50,227 nt of DNA. Origin: Candidatus Zambryskiibacteriota bacterium. GTDB lineage: Bacteria > Patescibacteriota > Minisyncoccia > Phycocordibacterales > Zambryskibacteraceae. Made by a program: the position numbers and the translations under genes. Below, piece after piece: positions 18,916-32,502 of the stretch (position 1 is the first letter of the stretch; the number at the start of each line of letters is the position of its first letter). The notes under the pieces were generated by a model. It was not told where the DNA came from, searched no databases, and was given only the letters and a program-made list of their open reading frames with translations. The stretch is taken from positions 1-50,227 of the forward strand of contig JACPAD010000006.1 of NCBI GenBank assembly GCA_016180955.1. Direction: 5' to 3'.

Positions 18916-18951
18916 TACGTTACAATTTGTCTACAGACAATAAATAACGTA
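18916..18951. repeat. 36-nt palindromic element d
   Basis: TACGTTACAATTTGTCTACAGACAATAAATAACGTA. Confidence 0.85.
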
Positions 18952-19017
18952 TACATCGACTTCCAGCTATAGCGTGAAGTTAATGTGTAGGATTTTTTAG
19001 AATAATTAGGTTAATTA

Positions 19018-19064
19018 GCCCCGACGCGCGAAGCGGTCGGGGTCCCGACCGGAGCGTCGGGAAA
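19018..19064 (-). terminator. Strong GC-rich hairpin downstream of rpoD/hicBA
   Basis: CCCGACGCTCCGGTCGGGACCCCGACCGCTTCGCGCGTCGGGG on minus strand. Confidence 0.5.
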
Positions 19065-19067
19065 ATT

Positions 19068-19132
19068 TTAATACCCCCTCAATCTATCTATTTTCTCGTG
19101 CTGTCTTATCTTCTCATGGGCTTTGGCTTCGA
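19068..19132 (-). repeat. 65-bp duplicate of the rpoD 3' end (distal copy)
   Basis: TTAATACCCCCTCAATCTATCTATTTTCTC[G]TGCTGTCTTATCTTCTCATGGGCTTTGGCTTCGA; one mismatch with 19681..19745. Confidence 0.95.
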
Positions 19133-19144
19133 GGTCTTAATCAT

Positions 19145-19375
19145 CTACTTAAGTAAGCGCTGCAGTTCTTTGGCAGAAATTTTAGCTTGGTTTAGTATCT
19201 GTCGAATTAACCACTTGGGTAAAGTGCCTGGATGAATGGGTACGGATGTCTGCCGAGTGGAATCAGCAACATGTTGTAATCTCACATGACTGCCGACTTG
19301 TCTTACTATCCGGAACCCAGCTTTTATTAAGACTTTAACGAGCTCTCTTGACCTGAATATCGGCAAGAAACTCAT
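19145..19375 (-). CDS. hicA: HicA-family toxin
   Basis: RSRELVKVLIKAGFRIVRQVGSHVRLQHVADSTRQTSVPIHPGTLPKWLIRQILNQAKIS. Confidence 0.9.
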   Translation of the reverse strand: MSFLPIFRSRELVKVLIKAGFRIVRQVGSHVRLQHVADSTRQTSVPIHPGTLPKWLIRQILNQAKISAKELQRLLK

Positions 19376-19653
19376 TAGGCAAGTTGAATAATGCGGGACT
19401 TTGGCAATTTACCGACGACCTTTCTGCTATCATCAATGATTATTTTATTTTCATTTATGACGCACTCGCAGTATAACTCCAAAGCTTCTTTAGCCATTTT
19501 CTTAGCTTTTACAAGAGTGCGACCAAAGGTAACAACTTGAGGCAAACTGACACCCTTCACCAAGTAAGCATTGTCGCTTTTGTTAAGCCAAATATTAACC
19601 TTGAAATCGCCATATTTTGTTCTGATAGAATATGTTTTTTTCATTTTTCGCAT
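19375..19653 (-). CDS. hicB: HicB-family antitoxin
   Basis: SDNAYLVKGVSLPQVVTFGRTLVKAKKMAKEALELYCECVINEN; start/stop overlap with hicA. Confidence 0.85.
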   Translation of the reverse strand: MRKMKKTYSIRTKYGDFKVNIWLNKSDNAYLVKGVSLPQVVTFGRTLVKAKKMAKEALELYCECVINENKIIIDDSRKVVGKLPKSRIIQLA

Positions 19654-19680
19654 ATCTATTATAACGCAGAAACGAAGAAA

Positions 19681-20913
19681 TTAATACCCCCTCAATCTAT
19701 CTATTTTCTCATGCTGTCTTATCTTCTCATGGGCTTTGGCTTCGATTTGGCGGATGCGCTCGCGGGTAACGCCAAAGACCTTGCCCACTTCTTCGAGCGT
19801 ATGAGTGTAGCCGTCAAGGAGACCATGCCTCATCTCAAGAATTTTTCTTTCTTTCGGCGGCAAGTCATTGAGAATTTCTCGTACTTGGTCTGAAACGATG
19901 CGACGCGATGAATCCTGGTCGGGAGAAAGAATCTTATCGTCAGCGAGAAAGTCGCCGAGCTTCGATTTGTCATCATCGGACTCCCCCACTGGCGTCTCGA
20001 GCGAGACGGTGGCTTGGTCAATCTTCTCTATCTGATAGATTTTGTCGACATCAAGATTCATTTCCATGGCAATCTCTTCCGGCAAGGGTTCGCGGCCGAG
20101 GTCTTGCGTTAGCCGACGCACTACTTGCTTATACTTGGCAATGGTCTCGACCATATGCACCGGCACGCGGATGGTGCGGCTCTGGTCGGCCAGAGCGCGA
20201 GTGATGGCTTGGCGAATCCACCAAGTGGCGTAGGTTGAGAATTTGAATCCTTTGGTCCAGTCGAACTTTTCCACCGCTTTATGAAGGCCGAGATTCCCTT
20301 CCTGAATAAGGTCGAGAAGCGTTAGGTCCGGACTGCGGTTGGCGTATTTTTTAGCAATGGAGACAACAAGACGGAGGTTGGCCTTCATCAAGAGATTTTT
20401 AGCATCCATATCTCCCGCTTCAATACGTTTGGCCAGTTCCTTCTCCATAGCGCCAGCAATCAAGGGATACTGGCCGATTTCGCGCAGATACATTTGGATG
20501 GAATCGTATGACGAGTCGCCTCTCGAGTAAGAATATTTCTTGTCTGTAACTTCCTTTGGAATCTCCAGGAGTCCGCCGCTTTCCAGTATGTCAATGCCGA
20601 GAGTATGGAGCTTCTCGTATAGTTCGTCCAGAAAAATAATATCATTCTCGATAGTCGGGAACTCGCGCAGTATTTCGTCATAAGTGACGAAGCCGCGCTC
20701 TTTGCCGCGAGCAATCAGTTTCGCGGTCTTAAGCGAGAGATCGAGCTCCCGTTTAGAAAGATTTTTTTTAACCTTCTTTTTTAAAGCAGTTTTCTTTATT
20801 TTGACTGCAGTCTTTTTAGACTTTTTGATAAGCTTCTTTTTAGAAGTTTCTTTTACTATTCTATTCTTTTGTTTACCCCGAGTATTCTCGAGGGGTTTTT
20901 TACTTTTTTTCAA
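19681..20913 (-). CDS. rpoD: RNA polymerase primary sigma factor RpoD/SigA
   Basis: [54 protein letters not shown]...[19 protein letters not shown]. Confidence 0.97.
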   Translation of the reverse strand: MKKSKKPLENTRGKQKNRIVKETSKKKLIKKSKKTAVKIKKTALKKKVKKNLSKRELDLSLKTAKLIARGKERGFVTYDEILREFPTIENDIIFLDELYEKLHTLGIDILESGGLLEIPKEVTDKKYSYSRGDSSYDSIQMYLREIGQYPLIAGAMEKELAKRIEAGDMDAKNLLMKANLRLVVSIAKKYANRSPDLTLLDLIQEGNLGLHKAVEKFDWTKGFKFSTYATWWIRQAITRALADQSRTIRVPVHMVETIAKYKQVVRRLTQDLGREPLPEEIAMEMNLDVDKIYQIEKIDQATVSLETPVGESDDDKSKLGDFLADDKILSPDQDSSRRIVSDQVREILNDLPPKERKILEMRHGLLDGYTHTLEEVGKVFGVTRERIRQIEAKAHEKIRQHEKIDRLRGY

Positions 20914-22532
20914 GACGCGTTTTATATTTTACAATGCTTTTTTCTGTTCGAGAATACTAATGTTCTTTAATACCTCTTGAATGCGCTTGGTGAGTTTTCT
21001 TGCTCGCTTCTCATCTTTAGACGTTTCAGCTCCCGAGAGCGCAACTTTAAGACCGGCAAGTTCTTCGTGCAATAACTCTTGGGAGAGATTGTCTTCAAGC
21101 TCTTTTTTTTCTTTCTTAAGCTCTTTTTTTTCGGGAGAGGCCTCCGGCAATTCCTTGATCCAGAGCTTCACTTCCCAAAGCCGCTCTTCAATCAATTCTT
21201 TGTGAGAACGTTCTGGTTTCTCCATCCCCTCCGGCCTGACTTGAGCATGCTCAAGTCCCTCCCCCTTGCCAAGGGAAAGGTTGGTGGAGGTCTTTCGCAA
21301 GTCATCCCAAATCACCTCCTCTTTGATGCCGGTGCGCGAGGTCATAAGTGAGACAAAGTGCGAACGTTCGATCGAACTCTGGAGAAGTGCTATCATCGGC
21401 AACACTTTCTTTTCAATCAATTTGCCCAGTTTACGGCGGTCTTTTTCTTCTTCCAGCGCGCGGTCAAGAAAGTGTTCGACGGCAGGCAACGCTTGCCGCA
21501 GAATCTCCTTCCAAGCTTCCGAACTAGACTTAACCATATCCGCGGGATCTTTTCCAATCGGCAATTTTGCGATTTTAACTTCAAGACCGAGGGAAAGAGC
21601 GAGTACTGTGGCCTTTTCCGCGGCCATTTGTCCCGCCTTGTCGCCGTCGAAGGCAAGAATGATACGGGGAGAGAGTTTCTTCAAACGTTCGAGATGGGCA
21701 CGGGTAAAAGCGGTGCCGGAAGAAGCCACAGTGTTGTCTACGCCGGCTTGGTGGCTAAGCACCAAGTCGATCTGACCCTCTACAAGCACGGCGTAATTTT
21801 TCTTTCTAATCTTCTCTTTTGCCTTATCCAGACCGTAAAGTATCTCGCTTTTGGTAAAAAGAATAGTATCCGGACTATTGAGATACTTGGGAAGTCCGGC
21901 TTCCTCTTGGAAGCCGGACTTCTTTAGTGCTCTTCCAGAAAAAGCAATAACTTCTCCGCTCGAGTCAGCGATAGGAAAGATTAGCCGGTCGCGGAAAACA
22001 TCATACGGCTCTTTGTTTGCCTCTGTTACCGGTTTGATAAGCCCTGCTTTGATAAGAACCTCTTTGCTGTAGCCGAGCGCCGATAAGTGATGGTAGAGAG
22101 TGCGCCATTCAGGCAGTGCATAGCCGATACGCCAATTTTTGAAGGACTCAGCATTTAAGCCGCGCGATAGAAGATACTTTCGCGCCGGCTCATTTTTTTT
22201 CAACTGATTTTCAAAGAACAATACGGCATCCTCAAGGGCGCGATACATCCGCTCTTTCTCGTCCCTTTCCCGGCTCGCTTCCGGACGATATTTAAGCTCA
22301 ACGCCTGCACGCTCCGCAAGCATCTTAAGCGCCTCGCGGAAGTCCAGTCCTTCAAACTCCTCAACAAAAGTAAAGATGTCCCCTTTGGCCCCGCAACCGA
22401 AGCAGTAGTAGCTTTGCCGCGAGGGCGAGACGAAGAATGAAGGAGTCTTTTCGTTATGGAAGGGACAGCGCGCTTTAAAACTTTGGCCGGCTTTTTCAAG
22501 CTTGACGTAGTTGCCGACGACTTCGGCTATAT

Positions 22533-26205
<3,673 letters not shown>

Positions 26206-26213
<8 letters not shown>

Positions 26214-29200
26214 GGGACGGATTATTTTTCTTTAGTTCTACATCGAGTGAAAGACCTCGAAGGTTATTCAGTAATACGTTAAAGGATGCGGGCAAGTTCG
26301 GTTCCGGTATCTTCTCGCTTTTTACTATTGCGTCGAAAGCGGCCGAGCGCCCAACGATATCATCCGACTTGATAGTCAGCATTTCACGGAGAGTATGCCC
26401 CGCGCCGTGACCCAAAAGCGCCCAGACCTCCATCTCACCGAAGCGCTGGCCGCCATTTTGAGCCTTGCCGCCCAAGGGCTGTTGAGTGATAAGCGAGTAC
26501 GGACCGATGGAGCGCATATGAATCTTGTCTTCTACCATATGATGAAGCTTTAAGACATACATGTAGCCGATGGCAATATCCTGGTCGAATGAAGCGCCAG
26601 TGCGGCCGTCAAATAGCTTGACTTTGCCGTTCTCGGCAATACCCGCCTTGGAGAGTTCCTCTTTAATCTCTTCTTCGGTGGCACCGGCAAAAGGCGGTAC
26701 AACCGCCTGATAATTCAAAGTATGGGCGGCCAGACCCAAATGCATCTCAAGAATTTGTCCGAGATTCATGCGGGAAGGTACACCAAGAGGCGTCAAGATA
26801 ACATCGATAGGAGTGCCGTCTGTCATGTAAGGCATGTCCTCGACTGGTAGGATTCTGGAGATGACTCCCTTGTTGCCGTGACGACCGGCCAGCTTGTCGC
26901 CGACACTGACATTTCTAAGCTGGGCTACCTGAATATTAATTTGTTTTAATACTCCTGAATCAAGCTTGTCGCCTTTCTCGCGAGAAAAGACCTGGACGGA
27001 GATGACGCGACCGCGCTTGCCACCTTCCATGCGCTTAGAAGTATCCTTGACGTCTCTGGCTTTCTCGCCGAAAAGCGAGCGCAGCAACCGCTCCTCGGGA
27101 GTAAGCTGACTCTCGCCTTTCGGCGTGATCTTGCCGACGAGGATGTCTCCCGGGCGGACTTCCGCACCGACGCGGACAATACCGTCTTCCGCAAGGTTCT
27201 TTAACTTGGATTCGCCGACATTGGGAATGTCGCAAGTGGTCAACTCCGGGCCGAGCTTGGTATCGCGGACGTTAACGGTAAATTCTTCGATGTGGACGGA
27301 TGTGAATTTGCTCTTCTCGACCAGCCGCTCGGAGATAATGATGGCGTCTTCGTAGTTGGCGCCGGACCAAGACATGAAAGCAACCAGCACATTCTGGCCC
27401 ACGGCCATTTGGCCATTGGCTGAAGAAGAAGTATCCGCTAGCACCGCGTCTTTCTTCACTTTCTCTCCGAGCTCGACTGATGGACGCTGGTGGAAGGCGG
27501 TAAAGCCGTTAGTCATTGAGAAGTTTACCAGCGGGAATTCGTGCTCTTTGCCTTTAGCGTCTTTTACTTTGATTATTTTAGCATCAACATGCGAGACTAC
27601 TCCTTCGACGTTCGAGAAGACGATGCGGCCCGTGTCGCGAATTGCCGTTTCCTCAATACCGGTGGCGACGAGCGGCATCTCTGGGACAACGCAAGGTGTT
27701 GCTTGTTTCTGCATGTTGGAACCCATGAGTGCGCGGTTGGCATCGTCGTGGTTTAAAAACGGGATCATGGAAGTGGCAACAGAAAAAGCCTGATTAGTAG
27801 CCACGTCCATAAAGTGGACTTGGGATTTGGGAGTAGTGGTGGGAGTCCCCTTGTGCCGCACTTCTATCATATTCGGCAGAAGCGTACCATCTTCAATCGG
27901 CGTAGCGGCATGAGCAATGTTGAAATTTTCTTCTTCCAAAGCATTCAAATACTTAATCTCGTGGGTGACAACGCTGTCTTTAACCACCGCATACGGAGTT
28001 TCAATCATGCCGAATTCATTGACTCTGGCGTAGGAAGAGAGACGTAGAATAAGACCGATGTTCGGACCTTCCGGAGTCTGGATTGGACAGAGCCTGCCGT
28101 AGTGGGAAGGATGGACGTCGCGCACTTCGTAACCGGCCCGGGCGCGGTTGAGGCCGCCCGGACCTAAAGCCGAGACGGTGCGCAAATGTTCAAGCTCCTC
28201 TAGAGCGTTAGTTTGCTGCATAAATTGAGAGAGCTGGTTGGTGGTGAAAAATTCCTTGATTCTCGCTTGTAGTGGCTTCGGAGAAATAAATTGGACAGGC
28301 AACGTAACATCGGTATCAATGGTGGACATCCTGTTTTGAATATTTCTCTTAATCTGGGCCATGCCCACGCGGATTTTCTGCTGGAAGAGTTCGCCGACAA
28401 AGCGCACGCGGCGAGAGCCGAGATGGTCTATGTCATCTTCCGTCGAACCAGGAGCGACATTGAGCTCAATGATGTGAGAAATGATGGTGACCAAGTCGGA
28501 GAGCGAGAGAGTGCGGCGCTCAATCTCTTTTGCGGTCTCTTTAACTCCGAAACGGTTGTTGAAGCGGAAGCGGCCTACGCGCGAGAGGTCGTAGCGTTCT
28601 TTGTCGAAGATGGAACGGACGAACTCAAGGGCATTTTCGGGAGATGCAAGGTCGCCATCGCGCAAGCGACGGTGAATCTCGACGGCCGCTTCATCAATAG
28701 AGGTTGTGTGATCTTTAGCTAGGGTCTTTTCAATAAAGTGCTTGGCGTGAGTATTGCTCTCGAAAAGCGCAAGAATCTTCTCGTTAGTGGCTACGCCAAA
28801 AGCGCGCAGAAGGGTGGTGATGGGAAACTTTCTCTTTCTGTCGATGCGTACATAAATGGTGCCATCCGCGTCCGTCTCAATCTCGATCCAAGCGCCGCGG
28901 CCGGGAATAATCTTGGCTCCGAAGGTTTTCTTGCCCTTAAGTTCTTGTGCGGTAAAGGAAACTCCGGTCGAGCGAGCCAGCTGCGGGACGATGACGCGCT
29001 CGATACCGGAAATGATAAAGGTGCCGTGAGTGGTCATGAGCGGCAGGTCGGCCATGAAAATCTCCTGCTCTTTCTCCGTACCCATTACCAAGTTTTTGAG
29101 CTTAACACGCACCTTAAGAGGGGCCTCATAGGAAGACTTCTTAATCTTGGCGGCGTATTCATCCGTCTTGGGTTCGGCGAGTTCGAAGTCGACGAAATCC

Positions 29201-29364
29201 AGTTGAAACTTTTTTTCCGAGAAATCCTTGATAGAAGAGAATTCGTCGAAGACCTCCTTAAGGCCTTTTTCAATAAGCCATTTGAAGGATTCAACCTGCG
29301 AGACCACAAGGTTAGGCATCGCTGTCAGGGGCTTCCTGAAGCGACCGAAGTATTTTTTCTGCAT
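26206..29364 (-). CDS. rpoB: RNA polymerase beta subunit
   Basis: GPGGLNRARAGYEVRDVHPSHYGRLCPIQTPEGPNIGL; GRHGNKGVISRI; 8-nt overlap with rpoC. Confidence 0.98.
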
Positions 29365-29484
29365 TAAAAAATAAGAATATTAAAAGAGAATAATAGAAGC
29401 CGCGATGAGCACTTACTTCGGCATCAGTAACTCAATCGGTCCCGCCGTCGCCAAGGCTATGGCGAGGCAAGCGAAGTGAAGGCT

Positions 29485-29513
29485 ATCTTAATATGACCCC
29501 TATTTCTTGTCAA
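29485..29513 (-). promoter_or_regulatory. Candidate sigma70 promoter for the rpoBC operon
   Basis: Minus strand TTGACA (29508-29513), 17-nt spacer, TAAGAT (29485-29490), upstream of rpoB. Confidence 0.55.
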
Positions 29514-29544
29514 GTTCTTGTACTAGTCTTACACTTTTTACATA

Positions 29545-29580
29545 TACGTTAATCTTGTCCTATAGGACATTTGTAACGTA
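29545..29580. repeat. 36-nt palindromic element e
   Basis: TACGTTAATCTTGTCCTATAGGACATTTGTAACGTA; exact reverse complement of element b. Confidence 0.95.
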
Positions 29581-29604
29581 TGAAGAACTAGATACATAAA
29601 GGAT

Positions 29605-30318
29605 TTATTTTTTCCTTTCCCGCTTCCACTTTTCAATCTCAGCATGATTCCCTGAAAGAAGAATTTTGGGAACGCGGTAGGATTTACCTTTATAATTAAA
29701 CACTTCCGGTCGGGTGTAGATTTCTGAAGTGGAGACGCGATGCTCTTCGAGAGAATTAATGTTGCCTAAAATACCCGGCACTTGCCGAGACATCACATCC
29801 ATAATAAGCATTGCCGGCAACTCTCCTCCTGTCAGTACAAATGGTCCGACAGAAATTTCCTCCATTTTGAAAATTTTCTTTACTCTGGCATCGATGCCTT
29901 CGTAGCGACCACAAACCAAAATAATATTTTTGTATTTCTTAATAGTTTTCTTTGCATAATCGTTAGTAAACTGCTTACCACGGGGAGACAGAAATATTAT
30001 TTTAGGTGCTAGGGACTTGGTTCTAGGTGCTAGCTTAGATTTCTTGATTGCAGATTCGATAGCTTGAACAATTGGTAAAGCTTCAATTACGAGCCCAGGT
30101 CCGCCGCCGTATGGCGGTCGGTCTACCCTTTTCCTAAACCAGCTTTGCTGGTCGGGCAATCCGCCTTTGGCGGATTTAGTCCATTTATTTTCCACGAAAT
30201 CGCGCGGGTTGTAGAAAGAAACTTTTATTTTTCTATCTTCTATGGCACGCTTTAAGATTGACTCGCCAAGATAAGAGTCGAAAGACTTTGGAAATAAAGT
30301 TACCAGATGAAAATGCAT
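29605..30318 (-). CDS. trmD: tRNA (guanine37-N1)-methyltransferase
   Basis: HLVTLFPKSFDSYLGESILKRAIEDRKI..., PPYGGGPGLVIEALP, LVCGRYEGIDARV, ISVGPFVLTGGELPAMLIMDVMSR. Confidence 0.97.
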   Translation of the reverse strand: MHFHLVTLFPKSFDSYLGESILKRAIEDRKIKVSFYNPRDFVENKWTKSAKGGLPDQQSWFRKRVDRPPYGGGPGLVIEALPIVQAIESAIKKSKLAPRTKSLAPKIIFLSPRGKQFTNDYAKKTIKKYKNIILVCGRYEGIDARVKKIFKMEEISVGPFVLTGGELPAMLIMDVMSRQVPGILGNINSLEEHRVSTSEIYTRPEVFNYKGKSYRVPKILLSGNHAEIEKWKRERKK

Positions 30319-30644
30319 TACTCCAGATTCAAATCATCCAACGCTTCGTCAAGGTCCTTGGAAGCGGCGGGCGTATCGGATATCCGGCGCGCGTAGCCCA
30401 TGACCGGTTCGTTTATCTTGAGATTGATGCGGGCGTTGTTCTTCATACCAACTACGCGCAGAAGAATGCGGATGGCCTTAGCGGTATTGCCAGAGCGGCC
30501 GATGACCTTACCCATATCTTCCGGATTGACATCTAGAGTCATTAAGACACCCATTTCGTCTACCGTTCTTTTAATCTTTACGTCTTCGGGGCGATTGACT
30601 AATGCTTTAATAACGTATTCCAGAAACTGTACGTCGTCTATCAT
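30318..30644 (-). CDS. KH-domain RNA-binding protein (KhpA-like)
   Basis: FLEYVIKALVNRPEDVKI...DMGKVIGRSGNTAKAIR. Confidence 0.9.
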   Translation of the reverse strand: MIDDVQFLEYVIKALVNRPEDVKIKRTVDEMGVLMTLDVNPEDMGKVIGRSGNTAKAIRILLRVVGMKNNARINLKINEPVMGYARRISDTPAASKDLDEALDDLNLE

Positions 30645-30660
30645 ATCTTTGTCGTTAAGG

Positions 30661-30975
30661 TTATTCTGTTGTTTTCTCTTCTGTCACCGGTTTTATTGTA
30701 TCATTTTTTGATTTTGCGTGGACGGCTATCTTTTTGCCGCGGATTATGCCTTTTTTAATGAGAAGATTATTAACGCTGTCGGTAAGCCCGACGCCCATGG
30801 AGAGCCAATGTTTGATGCGGTCTGGTTTAAAAGCCTCTGTCGATTTCCTCGGGTCATAAGAACCGAGCATTTCGACGAAGCGTCCGGATTTAGTCGAATT
30901 CTTGGAATCAGTCAAAACAAGCCGGAATGACGGCTCATGCTTTCTGCCAACTCTCTGCAATCGAACTTTTAACAT
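30661..30975 (-). CDS. rpsP: 30S ribosomal protein S16
   Basis: MLKVRLQRVGRKHEPSFRLVLTDSKNSTKSGRFVEMLGSYDPR. Confidence 0.96.
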   Translation of the reverse strand: MLKVRLQRVGRKHEPSFRLVLTDSKNSTKSGRFVEMLGSYDPRKSTEAFKPDRIKHWLSMGVGLTDSVNNLLIKKGIIRGKKIAVHAKSKNDTIKPVTEEKTTE

Positions 30976-31148
30976 TGCGATAGAATAACAAGAAATAACG
31001 CGAAATACAAGATACATTATAAGCCAGCGACCGCTTCCTTATAATGTAGAAGGAGATTTAATAAAAAGAACACCCCGCCAAACCGACGCCGGTTGGCGGG
31101 GGTTCATGCAGGGTGCGGAGCAGCCTTGATTCACCGAGATCGAGTCGG

Positions 31149-31379
31149 TCAGATGCGGACCAGCTTCGCCTCTCGCGCGATGTCGAGCGCGGAGACGAAC
31201 ATGTACGCCGATCCGACCCAGAAAGCCGAGATCATGAGCCAGATGACCAGCTTCGTCTGGAGGAGGGGTGCCGTCGCCATCATCTGAGGCTCCATGTCGG
31301 TGAACCACAGGAAGAGGACGAGAAGAGCGAGTCCCATGCACACGCAGTTGAGCAGTTCGTTCCGATGATATCTCGTCAT
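31149..31379 (-). CDS. Two-TM hypothetical protein (orphan)
   Basis: MTRYHRNELLNCVCMGLALLVLFLWF...; CCGGAGGTTCACATG Shine-Dalgarno; terminator ACCCCCGCCAACCGGCGTCGGTTTGGCGGGGTG. Confidence 0.65.
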   Translation of the reverse strand: MTRYHRNELLNCVCMGLALLVLFLWFTDMEPQMMATAPLLQTKLVIWLMISAFWVGSAYMFVSALDIAREAKLVRI

Positions 31380-31487
31380 GTGAACCTCCGGAATAGGGTG
31401 AAGCAGCTGCTTCACCATCTTTTTACATTATACACCTAGACTACCCTTTTGTCAAGCACTTTCTCGTTTATCAAAATTTAGCCTTAT

Positions 31488-32393
31488 TTATAGGTCTTTT
31501 TCTGCTTCCAAAAATTCGTCCAAATTTCCATCTAAAACTTTTTCTACTTGAGCGGTTTCGACATTTGTCCTATGGTCTTTGACCAATTTATAGGGATGCA
31601 GAACATAGGAGCGGATTTGGTTTCCCCACTCAATCTGGGTGGTCTTCGATATATACATGCCCTTTTCTTTGGCCTGCCTCTCCTCTTCCTGTATCTTATA
31701 GAGCTTGGCTTCGAGCATTCTTTGTGCCTTCTCCTTATTTTGCATTTGAGATCGTTCTGATTCAACGTGCACAGAAAGATTGGTCGGGATATGCACGAGA
31801 CGCACGGCTGTCTCTCTTTTATTTACATTCTGGCCACCAGGCCCGCTCGATTTTGATAACTCTACCTTGATATCTTCCGGCGGAATCTTGACTTCATCCG
31901 GCTTTTCAAACTTAGGAATGACTTCTACCATAGAGAAAGAGGTGTGACGTTTCTTGGTCGCAGAAAATGGAGAAATGCGCACTAGCCGATGCACTCCTGA
32001 TTCATTTCGGAGGACCCCATAGGGTCCGACGTCCTGCGTAGCCTTGTGCGGAGCAGGATTCTCGATATCCAAAGTAATATTCCTATACCCGCCGCGGTCG
32101 TTCTCATTTTTATGAACTATCGAATAACTCCAGCTCTTCTTCTCGAAAAGCTTAAGATACATTTCAAGAAGAATTCTGGAAAAATCTTCCGCGTCATCGC
32201 CGCCCGCGCCGGAGAAAATAGTCATGATTGCTGCACCCTTATCATATTTGCCGGCGCCTAGAAGTTCCGCTTTAAGATTATCAAGTTCACGTATAGCAGC
32301 TTGAGCAGTATCGCGGTCTGCCCAAAAATCCGCGGAGCCCATACGCTCTTCAATCGCTTCAATCTTTTTCTCCAGCTCTTTTTTATGGGTCAT
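31488..32393 (-). CDS. prfB: Peptide chain release factor 2
   Basis: RISPFSATKKRHTSF (SPF motif) and SSGPGGQNVNKRETAVRL (GGQ). Confidence 0.95.
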   Translation of the reverse strand: MTHKKELEKKIEAIEERMGSADFWADRDTAQAAIRELDNLKAELLGAGKYDKGAAIMTIFSGAGGDDAEDFSRILLEMYLKLFEKKSWSYSIVHKNENDRGGYRNITLDIENPAPHKATQDVGPYGVLRNESGVHRLVRISPFSATKKRHTSFSMVEVIPKFEKPDEVKIPPEDIKVELSKSSGPGGQNVNKRETAVRLVHIPTNLSVHVESERSQMQNKEKAQRMLEAKLYKIQEEERQAKEKGMYISKTTQIEWGNQIRSYVLHPYKLVKDHRTNVETAQVEKVLDGNLDEFLEAEKDL

Positions 32394-32394
32394 G

Positions 32395-32467
32395 AGCCGG
32401 AGGCGAGATTTGAACTCGCGGCTTACCCCTTACGAAGGGGTTACTCTACCAACTGAGTTACTCCGGC
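32395..32467 (-). tRNA. tRNA-Thr(CGT)
   Basis: GCCGGAGTAACTCAGTTGGTAGAGTAACCCCTTCGTAAGGGGTAAGCCGCGAGTTCAAATCTCGCCTCCGGCT. Confidence 0.9.
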
Positions 32468-32502
32468 ACTGCTTCGCTAAAGCTATGTAGTGCGAAGCAT
32501 AG

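Noticed and set aside
31488-32393. Programmed frameshift in prfB
   Set aside because: ORF is continuous from ATG through SPF and GGQ; no in-frame early stop with CTTTGA-type slippery site seen.
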